A stretch of 64,000 nucleotides of DNA. It comes from Rubrivirga sp046845755 (GTDB lineage Bacteria; Bacteroidota; Rhodothermia; Rhodothermales; Rubricoccaceae). This document shows, piece by piece, positions 23,771 through 32,098 of the stretch. The translations under genes and the position numbers were made by a program. Location: assembly GCF_046845755.1 (NCBI RefSeq), contig NZ_CP177357.1, positions 3,906,001-3,970,000 of the forward strand. Direction: 5' to 3'. How positions within the stretch are numbered: the stretch's first letter is position 1; each line of letters begins with the position of its first letter. The notes under the pieces were generated by a model. That model was not told the origin of the DNA. It was given only the letters and a program-made list of their open reading frames with translations, and made no database searches.

Positions 23771-25492
23771 CTAGGCGGTGATCTGCGGGGACTCGGCGTC
23801 GGACGTCTCGAGCGGGACGCCCAGCATCGCCATCGCGCCGTGCGTGGCGCCGGCGAACGCCGGGCGGTCGGCGATCTCGGCCATCAGCTTGGCGGGCGAC
23901 ACGACCGGGAGGTCGACGCCGACGGCCTTGGCGACTTGGGGGATCACGGCCCAGCCGGGCAGGCAGTCGACCTTGTTGTCCTCGTCGTGCCAGCGGTCGA
24001 ACGGCGTGCCGACGCGGGCCTGGCGGCCGACGCCCGTCCCCATCGCCATCAGGAGCGACCGGTTCATGGCGCGGACCATCTTGGCCGGGCGCAGCAGCTG
24101 GGCGCGCCCGGTCTCGTTGACGTACGTGCCGATCGTCTCGACCGACATCGTGACCGGCAGCGTGACGCTGGCGGGCGTCTGCGCCGTCGTGTGCGTCGCG
24201 TGGAGCACGACCGGCGTGCCCTCGAGGTCGGCCGCGCTCAGCACGCCCGCGGCGACGGGATCGTCTTGCAAGATGTAGACCAGGTCGGCACCCGCGACGG
24301 CCGACGCCAGCAGGGTGGGGTCGACGGTGTGCATGCCGAGACGCAGGCAGCCGGTCGTGTTCGGGGCCGGGTCCGCCGAGGCGAGGAAGTCGTCGCCGTC
24401 GCGCGTGCCGCGGTGGTCGATAAAGCGCGGGGCGTCGGCGCCGACGCCCTCGGCGAGCCGCATCAGCAGGTCGTTGTCCTCGACGGTCGCGAACGCGGAG
24501 CCCAGGAAGAGGACGTTCGAGCCGGCGTCCGCGAGCAGGCGGCCCGCCTCGGCGGCGGCGGCCTCCCATGTCACGGCGCTCCGGCCGATGCGCGGCCCAG
24601 ACGCGCGGTCCTCGTTGTAGGTCGAGTAGATCAGCCGTCCGGCGTCGGGCATCCAGAACTCGTTGACGTCGAGGTTCTCGCGCGGCGTGATCCGCAGGAC
24701 CTGGTTGTTCTTGGTCCAGACCGTCACGTTCGTGCCGGTCCCGTCGAAGTCGGAGACGGTCGGCGTCTTGTCCATCTCCCAGACGCGCGCCTGGAAGCGG
24801 AAGTAGTCCTCGGTGAGCGCGCCGACGGGACAGATGTCCGTCGTGCACATCGAGTAGGCGTCGTCGAAGACCTCGCCCGGCGCCGTCATCGGGTGGTTCT
24901 TGTCGCCCCGGTTGATGATCGTGAGCTGGTGCGTCTCGGTGACTTCGGCCGTGAAGCGCGTGCAGCGCGTGCAGTTGATGCACCGCTCGGCGTCCAGGAT
25001 CACGTTCGGCCCGAGCTGGACGCGCTTGGGCTTGTGGACCTTCTCGAACTCGAAGCGCGAGCCCTCCGGACCGTACTTGTAGGCCTGGATCTGCAACGGG
25101 CACTGGCCGGCCTGGTCGCAGATCGGGCAGTCGAGCGGGTGGTTGGCCAGCATGATCTCCAGGTTGTCGGCCTGGGCCTCGGCGACCTCGGTCGACGTCC
25201 GCTGGGTGTGGACCACCATCCCCTCGGCGACGTCGAGCGCGCAGCTCGGCATCAGCTTGGGGAAGTAGTTGATCTTGGGCGACCCGTCGGCCTCGAGGAC
25301 GGGCTCGCGCGTTTCGCGGTCCACCATCGGGGTCCCCGCCTTCACCAGGCACTGGCGGCAGTTGGCCGGGACGGAGAGCGCCGGGTGGTAGCAGAAATGG
25401 GGGACTTCGGTGCCCTCGTTGAGGCAGAGCTGGAGGACCTTCTGGCCCTGCTCGACCTCGTGGGCCTGCCCGTCGATCGTGACTGTCGGCAT
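23771..25492 (-). CDS. nuoG: NADH-quinone oxidoreductase subunit G
   Basis: A 573-residue iron-sulfur subunit of the complex I peripheral arm. The N-terminal 2Fe-2S ferredoxin domain shows HFCYHP and CRQCLVK, then the His/Cys 4Fe-4S box (HPLDCPICDQAGQCPLQ), the second 4Fe-4S set ERCINCTRCTRF with CPVGAL, and a molybdopterin-oxidoreductase-like domain without cofactor. It is at the short end for NuoG. It starts 28 bases after the DUF4920 lipoprotein gene, which interrupts the usual F-G adjacency. Confidence 0.96.
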   Translation of the reverse strand: MPTVTIDGQAHEVEQGQKVLQLCLNEGTEVPHFCYHPALSVPANCRQCLVKAGTPMVDRETREPVLEADGSPKINYFPKLMPSCALDVAEGMVVHTQRTSTEVAEAQADNLEIMLANHPLDCPICDQAGQCPLQIQAYKYGPEGSRFEFEKVHKPKRVQLGPNVILDAERCINCTRCTRFTAEVTETHQLTIINRGDKNHPMTAPGEVFDDAYSMCTTDICPVGALTEDYFRFQARVWEMDKTPTVSDFDGTGTNVTVWTKNNQVLRITPRENLDVNEFWMPDAGRLIYSTYNEDRASGPRIGRSAVTWEAAAAEAGRLLADAGSNVLFLGSAFATVEDNDLLMRLAEGVGADAPRFIDHRGTRDGDDFLASADPAPNTTGCLRLGMHTVDPTLLASAVAGADLVYILQDDPVAAGVLSAADLEGTPVVLHATHTTAQTPASVTLPVTMSVETIGTYVNETGRAQLLRPAKMVRAMNRSLLMAMGTGVGRQARVGTPFDRWHDEDNKVDCLPGWAVIPQVAKAVGVDLPVVSPAKLMAEIADRPAFAGATHGAMAMLGVPLETSDAESPQITA

Positions 25493-25520
25493 CGTGTGTG
25501 CGTCGTTCGGTTGAGAGGGG

Positions 25521-26072
25521 CTAGGCGGGGGCGAGGCCGCCCGTCGAGGGCGTGCCGGTCGCGAGCTCCGCGCCGGTCGCGGTCAGGACCATCGTCTGCC
25601 GGGGCGCCGTGATGGCGTCGATCTCGGCTTGCGAGGCGCCGGCGTCCTGGGCGTAGTGTTGCAGGTCGGCGACCGACTCGGTCTCGACCGCGAGCATGCC
25701 CGCGAGCCGGACCGTCTGGCCGTCGATGTCCTTCGGGAAGGTGTAGACGTAGCTCTCGGTCTCGTCGCGCGGGACCTCGACGCGGATCGTCTGGCCGTCG
25801 GCGGCCGCCAGCGTCAGCCAGCAGCCGGCCATTTGGCAGACCTCGCGGACGGTGCCCTCGACGACGATCGACTTGCCGGCGTACGTGTCGGGCTCAGCCG
25901 CGAGGTCGTCGGGGGAGAGCGCGTCGCCGGCGGGGACGGGCTCGCCGAACGGCGTGCCGTCGGTTTCGGCGGCGGACACAGCCTCATCGGTGCTCGCGTC
26001 GGTCGCCTCGGGCGCGTCGCTGGCGCAGGCCGCGAGCGACAGGCAGAGGAGGAGGGAGAGGAGTCGACTCAT
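25521..26072 (-). CDS. DUF4920 lipoprotein inside the nuo operon
   Basis: A 183-residue lipoprotein: signal peptide with lipobox LAAC (residues 13-16), an acidic linker, then the DUF4920 domain. Its marks are AEPDTYAGKSIVVEGTVREV, then CQMAGCWLTL, a beta-rich core, and HYAQDAGASQAEIDAI near the end. The CxxxxC pair is the hallmark of the family, whose function is not established; metal or redox roles have been supposed. The position between nuoF and nuoG suggests co-expression with complex I. The gap to nuoF holds a hairpin repeat. Confidence 0.85.
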   Translation of the reverse strand: MSRLLSLLLCLSLAACASDAPEATDASTDEAVSAAETDGTPFGEPVPAGDALSPDDLAAEPDTYAGKSIVVEGTVREVCQMAGCWLTLAAADGQTIRVEVPRDETESYVYTFPKDIDGQTVRLAGMLAVETESVADLQHYAQDAGASQAEIDAITAPRQTMVLTATGAELATGTPSTGGLAPA

Positions 26073-26081
26073 GAGAGGAGA

Positions 26082-26130
26082 GATGCGTGATGCGTGAGGG
26101 TGCGTTCCGAAGAGTCACGCATCACGAATC
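26082..26130. repeat. Intercistronic hairpin 1 (nuoF/DUF4920)
   Basis: Arms CGTGATGCGTGA (26086-26097) and TCACGCATCACG (26115-26126) pair perfectly over 12 bp, loop 17 bases, with further ATCACG words beyond. It lies between the nuoF stop and the lipoprotein start and is made of the GTGATG-type unit seen in the other intercistronic hairpins. Confidence 0.8.
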
Positions 26131-26140
26131 ACGGATCAGG

Positions 26141-27523
26141 TTACGGGGTGCCGGTCGGGGTGATGACCTTGTCGAGGTCGGCGTCGGCCCCGTCGCCCGC
26201 GATCGCGGCGCTGGCGACGAGCGACGGCTTGCACTTGGCCTCGAACTCGTCGCGGAAGCGGCGGATGCCCCAGCGGACGGGCCACGCGGCGGCGTCGGCG
26301 AGCGCGCAGACCGTCCGGCCCTCCATCTGGTCACAGAGGTCGAGGAGCAGGTCGAGGTCACGCGTGTAGCCCTCGCCGTCGTCGATGCGGTGCAAGAGCT
26401 TTTCCATCCAGCCCGTCCCGTCGCGGCACGGCGTGCACTGGCCGCAGCTCTCGTGGTGGTAGAAGTGGGCGATGCGGCGCGTGAAGCTCACCATGTCGGT
26501 GTCCTCATCCAGAAAACACAGCCCGGCCGTGCCCATCGACGAGCCCGCCTCGCGCAGCGTCTCGGCGTCCATCGACGCCGCCAGCGCCATCTCCCACGTG
26601 AGCGGGGGCGTGGACGAGCCGCCGGGGACGACGGCCTTGATCTTTTTGCCGCCGCGCGCGCCGCCGGCCACCTCCAGGAGGTCCGAGATCAGCATGCCCG
26701 TCGGGTACTCGTAGACGCCCGGCCGCGCGACGTGGCCCGAGATGCCATAGAGCACGGGGCCCGTGTGCTTTTCGGGCCCGATGCCCGCGAACCACGCCGC
26801 GCCCCGGTTCACGATCAGCGGGACGTCCGCCAGCGTCTCGACGTTGTTGATCGTCGTCGGCATCCCGAAGACGCCCTTCTGGGCCGGGAAGGGCGGCTTG
26901 ATGCGCGGGTACGCGCGCCGGCCCTCGACCGAGTTCATCAGCGACGTCTCCTCGCCGCAGATGTAGGCCCCGGCACCCGCATGGACCACCAAGTCCATCG
27001 AGAAGTCCGTCCCCAGGATGTTCTTGCCGAGGTAGCCCTTGGCGTACGCCTCGTCGACGGCCGTCTGGACGTGGTCGATGTAGTCGTCGTACTCGCCCCG
27101 GATGTAGAGGTAGCACGTCTTGATGGTCATCGCGTAGCCCGCCAACACGATCCCCTCGATCATCAGGTGCGGGTTGTACTCGAAGATCTGGCGGTCCTTG
27201 AACGTGCCCGGCTCGGACTCGTCGCCGTTGCAGCACAGGTACCGCGGGATGTCAGGGTCGACGGGCGGCATGAAGCTCCACTTGAGCCCGGTCGAGAACC
27301 CGGCGCCGCCCCGCCCGCGCAGGCCAGAGGCCTTGACCTCGTTCGTCAGCCCGGTCGGGTCGAACTTGCCGTCGACGAGCACGTCGCGGAGCGCGCGGTA
27401 GCCGTCGGCCTTGTCTTCGTAGACCTCGATCTTGTGGAGGTCCTGGATCGCGGGCAGGATGACGCGCTCATACGAGCGCCAGTCGCCAGCCTTGGACTGT
27501 CCGGTGAGGAGGGTGTCGGCCAT
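26141..27523 (-). CDS. nuoF: NADH-quinone oxidoreductase subunit F
   Basis: A 460-residue NADH-binding subunit carrying FMN and cluster N3. The NADH/FMN loop is GLRGRGGAGFSTGLKW, followed by CNGDESEPGTFKDR, YIRGEYDDY, GAGAYICGEETSLMNSVEG, and the 4Fe-4S ligands SCGQCTPCRDGT with a distal Cys in GRTVCALADAAAW. It accepts hydride from NADH and feeds electrons to NuoE/NuoG. The upstream neighbour is a membrane protein gene rather than nuoE directly, ending 7 bases before the nuoF start. Confidence 0.97.
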   Translation of the reverse strand: MADTLLTGQSKAGDWRSYERVILPAIQDLHKIEVYEDKADGYRALRDVLVDGKFDPTGLTNEVKASGLRGRGGAGFSTGLKWSFMPPVDPDIPRYLCCNGDESEPGTFKDRQIFEYNPHLMIEGIVLAGYAMTIKTCYLYIRGEYDDYIDHVQTAVDEAYAKGYLGKNILGTDFSMDLVVHAGAGAYICGEETSLMNSVEGRRAYPRIKPPFPAQKGVFGMPTTINNVETLADVPLIVNRGAAWFAGIGPEKHTGPVLYGISGHVARPGVYEYPTGMLISDLLEVAGGARGGKKIKAVVPGGSSTPPLTWEMALAASMDAETLREAGSSMGTAGLCFLDEDTDMVSFTRRIAHFYHHESCGQCTPCRDGTGWMEKLLHRIDDGEGYTRDLDLLLDLCDQMEGRTVCALADAAAWPVRWGIRRFRDEFEAKCKPSLVASAAIAGDGADADLDKVITPTGTP

Positions 27524-27530
27524 GGGGGTG

Positions 27531-28349
27531 TTAGCTGCGGACGCGCTGCCGGGCGGCGGGCGCGTCGGCGTCGGAGTGCCGGTCGGAAAGGTCGAGGAGC
27601 GGGGCGGGCGCCTGGTCGGCGTCGGCGAGCCGGTCGATGAGGGCGTCGGCGTGGGCGAGCGCGTCGGAGGTCGCGTCGTCGGCGTGGGCGAGCAGGGCGA
27701 GCTCGCGGAGCGCGAGCAGGATGCGGCGGCGCTGGCCCGTCGCCCCGGAGCCGCCCGAGAACAGGAGCGGGCCGCCGAGCGCGAGGGCGCCGGCCGCCAG
27801 CGCGAGGGCGCCCGCCAAGCTCCCCGTGACGCCGACCACGATCGCGACGACGAGCAGGGTGACGACCGCGACGGCGCCGAGCGTCTGGCGCGTGCTGTCG
27901 CGGCGCGTGTCGCCCAGGAGCTGAGCGTCGATGTAGGCGAGGTCGAGCGCTTCGAGCTTTCGGCGATCCACGAAGCCCAGGCCGCCGAAGGAGTTGGGCT
28001 CTTGCTCGGTCGCGATGTCGAGCGTGTCGATCAGGATGCGGTGGACGCGGCGCTCGTCAGCGGTCAGGCCCGTCAGCGGGGCCGGCGCGGCGGGCGCCGG
28101 GTTGCGCGTCGGCCACGGCGCCTCAGCGAACGGTTTGAGCACGCGCGGGGCCGCCTTGCCGTAGGCGCGGGGTGCCGGCTTGCGTGCGGGCGCCGACTCG
28201 CTTGCGGCGGGTGCTGGCGGTGCGTCGTCCGCCGGGACCACGATGCCCGTCTGGCCGAGCGCTCGCGACACCGGCCCGCGCACGTCGAGCCCGCGGACCG
28301 CCTGCTGGGCGGCCCGGATCTGACGGTCGGCGAGGCGGGCGGTGGCCAC
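27531..28349 (-). CDS. Membrane protein between nuoE and nuoF, unknown
   Basis: A 272-residue protein with an Ala/Pro-rich, probably disordered first 95 residues, a predicted helical middle (TADERRVHRILIDTLDIATEQEP), two adjacent membrane helices (TLGAVAVVTLLVVAIVVGVTG and LAGALALAAGALALGGPLLF), and a helical, acidic tail. The GTG start immediately follows the nuoE stop (TAAGTG) and the stop is 8 bases from nuoF, so it is fully embedded in the operon. No complex I accessory subunit family is recognised. Confidence 0.7.
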   Translation of the reverse strand: MATARLADRQIRAAQQAVRGLDVRGPVSRALGQTGIVVPADDAPPAPAASESAPARKPAPRAYGKAAPRVLKPFAEAPWPTRNPAPAAPAPLTGLTADERRVHRILIDTLDIATEQEPNSFGGLGFVDRRKLEALDLAYIDAQLLGDTRRDSTRQTLGAVAVVTLLVVAIVVGVTGSLAGALALAAGALALGGPLLFSGGSGATGQRRRILLALRELALLAHADDATSDALAHADALIDRLADADQAPAPLLDLSDRHSDADAPAARQRVRS

Positions 28350-29039
28350 TTAGCGGATGGTCTCGGAGGTGGGCGGGGTCTGATACGTCTCGGTCGCCTC
28401 GGCGTCGGTCCGGCGGTTGCCGCCCATCTCGTCGGCGTCCTGGGGGAGCGTCACGCTCTCGAAGGGGAGCGCCTTGCCGTCACGGAGGGTGTCGACCATC
28501 GTGTCGATCTTCTCCTTCGTGAGGTTGTGGACGTAGGGGCCGTTCGTGACCTGGAGCATCGGGGCCGAGCCGCACGCGCCGAGGCACTCGGCCTCCTGGA
28601 TGGTGAACAGCCCGTCCTCGGTCGTCTCGCCCTTCGACACGCCCAGCTTGTCTTCGAGGTAGTGCAGCATGTCGTAGCCGCCGCAGACCTGGCACGAGAA
28701 GCACGTGCACACGTCGAGCACGAAGGTGCCCTTCTTCTCCTTGAAGTACATCGTGTAGAACGTGGCCACGCCGTACACCTTGGCGTATGGGATGCCCAGC
28801 GTCTCGGCGACGAGCTTCAGGACCTCCGGCGGGAGCCAGTCGAACTTGCGCTGCGCCAGCCACAACGTCTTCATCACGGCGCCGTCGGGCGTCGGGTACT
28901 GGGCGCGGAAGGCGTCGATCTGGGCCTGCTCGTCGGCGGTCCAAACCAAGTCGGCGTCGGCGACGTGGCGCTCGGGCGCGACGCCGGGCACGTACTGCGG
29001 CGACGGCGAGACGAAGGGGCCGGGGGTTTCGGGAGTCAT
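28350..29039 (-). CDS. nuoE: NADH-quinone oxidoreductase subunit E
   Basis: A 229-residue 24-kDa-type subunit with one 2Fe-2S cluster (N1a). The thioredoxin-like fold shows YPTPDGAVMKTLWLAQRKFDWLPPEV, GVATFYTMYF, and the four cysteine ligands in VCTCFSCQVCGG and ECLGACGSAP. The C-terminal 40 residues are an extra acidic tail. The start at 29039 is preferred to an ATG at 29108 because the extra N-terminus would be translated from the hairpin repeat in the gap. Confidence 0.95.
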   Translation of the reverse strand: MTPETPGPFVSPSPQYVPGVAPERHVADADLVWTADEQAQIDAFRAQYPTPDGAVMKTLWLAQRKFDWLPPEVLKLVAETLGIPYAKVYGVATFYTMYFKEKKGTFVLDVCTCFSCQVCGGYDMLHYLEDKLGVSKGETTEDGLFTIQEAECLGACGSAPMLQVTNGPYVHNLTKEKIDTMVDTLRDGKALPFESVTLPQDADEMGGNRRTDAEATETYQTPPTSETIR

Positions 29040-29049
29040 GTCTTGAAGA

Positions 29050-29103
29050 GGGATGGGGGATGCGGGGTGGAGAGATGGGCGCTCATGCCGCATCCCCCAT
29101 CCC
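29050..29103. repeat. Intercistronic hairpin 2 (nuoD/nuoE)
   Basis: Perfect 16-bp inverted repeat: GGGATGGGGGATGCGG (29050-29065) and CCGCATCCCCCATCCC (29088-29103), loop 22 bases. It starts 11 bases upstream of the nuoE start and ends 9 bases from the nuoD stop. The right-hand arm region is nearly the same sequence as in the pheS/pheT gap. Confidence 0.9.
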
Positions 29104-29112
29104 TCCATCCCT

Positions 29113-30543
29113 TTACTTGTCGCTGTCGCCGATGACAGGGTCGACGGAGCCGATGAGGACGACGGTGTCGGCCACCATGGCGCCCTCCATCATCGTCTCG
29201 AGGCCCTGGAGGTTCTTGAAGGAGCCCGTCACGATCTTGGCGCGCCACGGGCTGCCGGTCCCGTCGGAGACGAGGTGGAAGCCGAGCTCGCCCTTGGGGC
29301 TCTCGATCGCGTGGTAGCTCTCGGCGCCCTGGGGCGGGGCGACGCCGGTGTCGGTCATCATGAAGTCGTGGATCATCCCCTCCATCGAGTAATAGACCTC
29401 GTCCTTGCTCGGGTACGCCGCCTTCGCGTTGTCGACGCGGACGGGCCCCTTGGGGAGCTTCTGGAGGCACTGGCGGATGATCCGGACCGACTGCTCCATC
29501 TCCTCGACGCGCACGAAGTAGCGCGCCAGCGAGTCGCCCTCGGTCCGCATCGGGATGTCGAAGTCGACCTGGTCGTAGACGAGGTACGGCTCGAAGGTGC
29601 GGATGTCGTGGGGCACGCCCGAAGCGCGCAGCGTCGGGCCGGTGTAGCCCTCGCGGAGCACGTCCTCGCGCGTGAGCACGCCGACGCCCTCGTTGCGGTC
29701 GATCCAGATGCGGTTGCGGTTGAGGAGCTTTTTCCAGTCGGCGATCTGCTGCTCGAACTCGTCGCAGAACGAGTCGATCATCGCCAGCGCCGTGTCCGAA
29801 AAGTCGAACGCGAGCCCGCCGATGCGGGAGTGCGAGACCGTGAAGCGGGCGCCGGCGACCTCGTCGAAGATGGAGTAGATCTCCTCGCGGTACTTGAAGG
29901 TCCACAGGAAGACCGAGAGCGCGCCGGCGTCCATCACCATCGTCCCCGCCCACAACAGGTGCGACGAGATCCGCGCCAGCTCGCAGCCGATCGTGCGGAG
30001 CCAGGTCGCCCGCTCGGGCGCCTCGATGCCCGCCAGCTTCTCGACCGCGAGGCACCACGCCACGTTGTTCGAGTACGGCGACATGTAGTCCATGCGGTCC
30101 GTGTAGGGCATGAACTCCTGGTAGGTCTTGACCTCCGCGAGCTTCTCGATGCCCCGGTGCAGGTACCCGATGTCGAGCAGGCACTTCTCGATGGACTCGC
30201 CGTCGAGCTGGCAGACCACGCGGAGCGCGCCGTGCGTGGCCGGGTGCTGCGGGCCCAGGTTCAGGACCATCCGGCTCTCCAGCGGGTCCTCGGCGATCAT
30301 CGGGACGGCCGACGTGTCGGCGCCGTCGCCAGCCACGAGCACCTCCGTGCCCGCGTCAGCGGCCTCGCGGGCGGTCTTGATCGCCTGCTGTTCGACCTCG
30401 GCCTGGATCTCGACCTGGGTGTGGCGGTCGGCCAGGGCCTGGTACAGCGCCGCGTTGTGGCGGGGCCAGAACGTGAACAGGTCCTCGGACGTGCCGGGCG
30501 CGGCGGCGTGGCCGCGGGGCGTGCTCTGATCGGTGACGGACAT
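29113..30543 (-). CDS. nuoD: NADH-quinone oxidoreductase subunit D
   Basis: A 476-residue 49-kDa-type subunit forming the quinone pocket with NuoB and NuoH. The conserved core starts at LNLGPQHPATHGALRVV and continues with DIGYLHRGIEKLAE, DYMSPYSNN and ASGVPHDIRTFEPY, ending GSVDPVIGDSDK. About 90 residues precede the core, longer than in many bacterial NuoD proteins. The start at 30543 excludes a further 16 residues (HHPSPITHHP-type) that would be translated from the hairpin repeat. Confidence 0.97.
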   Translation of the reverse strand: MSVTDQSTPRGHAAAPGTSEDLFTFWPRHNAALYQALADRHTQVEIQAEVEQQAIKTAREAADAGTEVLVAGDGADTSAVPMIAEDPLESRMVLNLGPQHPATHGALRVVCQLDGESIEKCLLDIGYLHRGIEKLAEVKTYQEFMPYTDRMDYMSPYSNNVAWCLAVEKLAGIEAPERATWLRTIGCELARISSHLLWAGTMVMDAGALSVFLWTFKYREEIYSIFDEVAGARFTVSHSRIGGLAFDFSDTALAMIDSFCDEFEQQIADWKKLLNRNRIWIDRNEGVGVLTREDVLREGYTGPTLRASGVPHDIRTFEPYLVYDQVDFDIPMRTEGDSLARYFVRVEEMEQSVRIIRQCLQKLPKGPVRVDNAKAAYPSKDEVYYSMEGMIHDFMMTDTGVAPPQGAESYHAIESPKGELGFHLVSDGTGSPWRAKIVTGSFKNLQGLETMMEGAMVADTVVLIGSVDPVIGDSDK

Positions 30544-30549
30544 GGTCGG

Positions 30550-30683
30550 GTGATGAGTGATGGGCGATGGGTGATGAGCAGAGCCCAGCACGGCGTCCCC
30601 CTCAGCTCAGTCGGTGTCGGGGGCCTGGTCGGCGAAAAAGAGGGGGGTGGAGCTCATCACTCGGTACTCATCACGCATCACTC
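30550..30683. repeat. Intercistronic hairpin 3 (nuoC/nuoD)
   Basis: Arms of about 29 bases at 30550-30578 (units GTGATGAG, GTGATGGG, CGATGG, GTGATGAG) and 30654-30683 (CTCATCAC units), pairing over nearly their full length with a few mismatches and G-T pairs, loop about 75 bases. The right arm contains the nuoC stop, so the last residues of NuoC (ESDA) are repeat-encoded. The left arm ends 6 bases before the nuoD ATG. Confidence 0.85.
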
Positions 30684-31453
30684 TCCAGGTCCTTGGGGAT
30701 CTGGCCGTGGGCGCGCGGGTACGGGTCGGCCTGGAGCTCGCCGTCGGGGCGGTTGGCCGGGAGCGGGAGCGAGCCCGGGATGCCCAGCGTCGGGAATTCC
30801 TTGCGCAGCGGGTGGTACTCGAAGTCCTCCGGCATGTAGATGCGGCGGTGGTCCTCCAGCCCCAGAAAGCGGATGCCCATCATGTCCCAGGCCTCGCGCT
30901 CGTGCCAGTTGGCGCCGGGGTGGATGTGCGTGATGGTCGGGACCGTCGGGTCGTCCTCGCCGACGCGCACCTTGAGGCGGATCCGCTTTTTGGCGTCGAT
31001 GGCGCACAGGTTGTAGAACACCTCGAAGCGGTCGTCCTCGGTGAACCGGTCGATGGTGCCGATGTCGGTGAGGTAGTCGAAGCCGACCTCGTCGAAGAGG
31101 AACTGCACGACGTCCGCCAGCCGCGCCGTCTCCACGAAGACCGTCGTCTCGCCGGCGTAGCCGACCGTCTCCAGGATGGCGTCGCCAAAGTGCTCGGTCA
31201 GCGCCGCCAGCACGTTGGGGACGACCCAGGTGGCCTTGGCGTGGGGGTTCTCCGTCTGCAACCGCTCCATCTCGCCGGCGAGCGCGTGGCGCGGCGAAAA
31301 GTGGAAGTTGAGCGTCTGCGTCTGGGCGGCCGGGTCGAGGAACGGGGCGTCGTCGGGGCCGCCGACGAGCGCGCCGGCGATCGGCGCCAGCGCGGCGGAC
31401 GGCGGGGGCGTGGCCTCGGGGGCGGTCTCGGGCGTGTCGGGGGTCTCGGGCAT
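30671..31453 (-). CDS. nuoC: NADH-quinone oxidoreductase subunit C
   Basis: A 260-residue 30-kDa-type subunit of the peripheral arm. A Pro/Ala-rich start of about 60 residues precedes the conserved domain with VVQFLFDEVGFDYLTDIGTID, FEVFYNLCAI, and the signature HPGANWHEREAWDMMGIRFLGLEDHRRIYMPEDFEYHPLRKEFP. Separate nuoC and nuoD genes are the ancestral form. Ten bases separate it from nuoB. Its C-terminus runs into a hairpin repeat. Confidence 0.96.
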   Translation of the reverse strand: MPETPDTPETAPEATPPPSAALAPIAGALVGGPDDAPFLDPAAQTQTLNFHFSPRHALAGEMERLQTENPHAKATWVVPNVLAALTEHFGDAILETVGYAGETTVFVETARLADVVQFLFDEVGFDYLTDIGTIDRFTEDDRFEVFYNLCAIDAKKRIRLKVRVGEDDPTVPTITHIHPGANWHEREAWDMMGIRFLGLEDHRRIYMPEDFEYHPLRKEFPTLGIPGSLPLPANRPDGELQADPYPRAHGQIPKDLESDA

Positions 31454-31463
31454 CGGGGTGGGG

Positions 31464-32012
31464 CTACGCGGAGACGAGGGGCGACCCGTCGGGCGCGACG
31501 ATGCGGCCCTCGACCAGCTGGTTCGGGGCGTCGGTAAAGCGGACGTCCTTGGCCACCGACTCGGTCACGCGGATCTTCTCCTGGATGTCCATCAGCGCGT
31601 GCAAGATGGCTTCCGGCCGCGGCGGGCAGCCGGGGATGTAGACGTCGACCGGCAGGAAGTTGTCGATCCCCTGCACGACGCCGTAGCAGCGGTGCATCCC
31701 ACCCGTGGACGCGCAGGCGCCCTGGGCGATGACCCACTTGGGCTCGGCCATCTGGTCCCAGATCCGGCGGACCGTGTGGGCCATCTTGTAGGAGCACCAC
31801 CCGGCCACGATCATCAGGTCGGCCTGGCGCGGGCTGAACCGCATGGCCTCCGACCCGAACCGCGCCGCGTCGTACTTCGGCCCGGCAAACCCCATCATCT
31901 CAATGGCGCAGCACGCCAAGCCCATCGGCATGGGCATGAGGGAGTTGGACCGGGCCCAGTTGACGACCGAGTCGACGGTCGTGGTAAGAAAGCCGCCTTC
32001 TTCGCTGAACAT
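31464..32012 (-). CDS. nuoB: NADH-quinone oxidoreductase subunit B
   Basis: A 182-residue subunit holding the terminal cluster N2 next to the quinone site. Ligand cysteines are in GLACCAIEMM, AQGACASTGG and YIPGCPPRPEAIL. Length is normal. It follows nuoA with an 86-base gap containing a GC-rich palindrome-like stretch (GGGCCCCGC) and an AT-richer patch, but no gene. Confidence 0.97.
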   Translation of the reverse strand: MFSEEGGFLTTTVDSVVNWARSNSLMPMPMGLACCAIEMMGFAGPKYDAARFGSEAMRFSPRQADLMIVAGWCSYKMAHTVRRIWDQMAEPKWVIAQGACASTGGMHRCYGVVQGIDNFLPVDVYIPGCPPRPEAILHALMDIQEKIRVTESVAKDVRFTDAPNQLVEGRIVAPDGSPLVSA

Positions 32013-32098
32013 GGGGGTTGGAGGTCGTGCTCGGAGTCAACGGGGCGGGCCCCGCGGGGTTCGCCGGTCGTCCCGTTTTCAAATCAAACTGAAAGGGC

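Noticed and set aside
29040..29108. N-terminal extension of nuoE from an ATG at 29108
   Set aside because: The extra residues are translated from the hairpin repeat and are not in NuoE homologues.
30544..30591. N-terminal extension of nuoD (MLGSAHHPSPITHHP)
   Set aside because: Encoded by the intercistronic repeat; the ATG at 30543 is adequate.
30550..30683. CRISPR array
   Set aside because: Short repeated words are self-complementary arms of a single hairpin, not regularly spaced direct repeats with unique spacers, and no cas genes are nearby.
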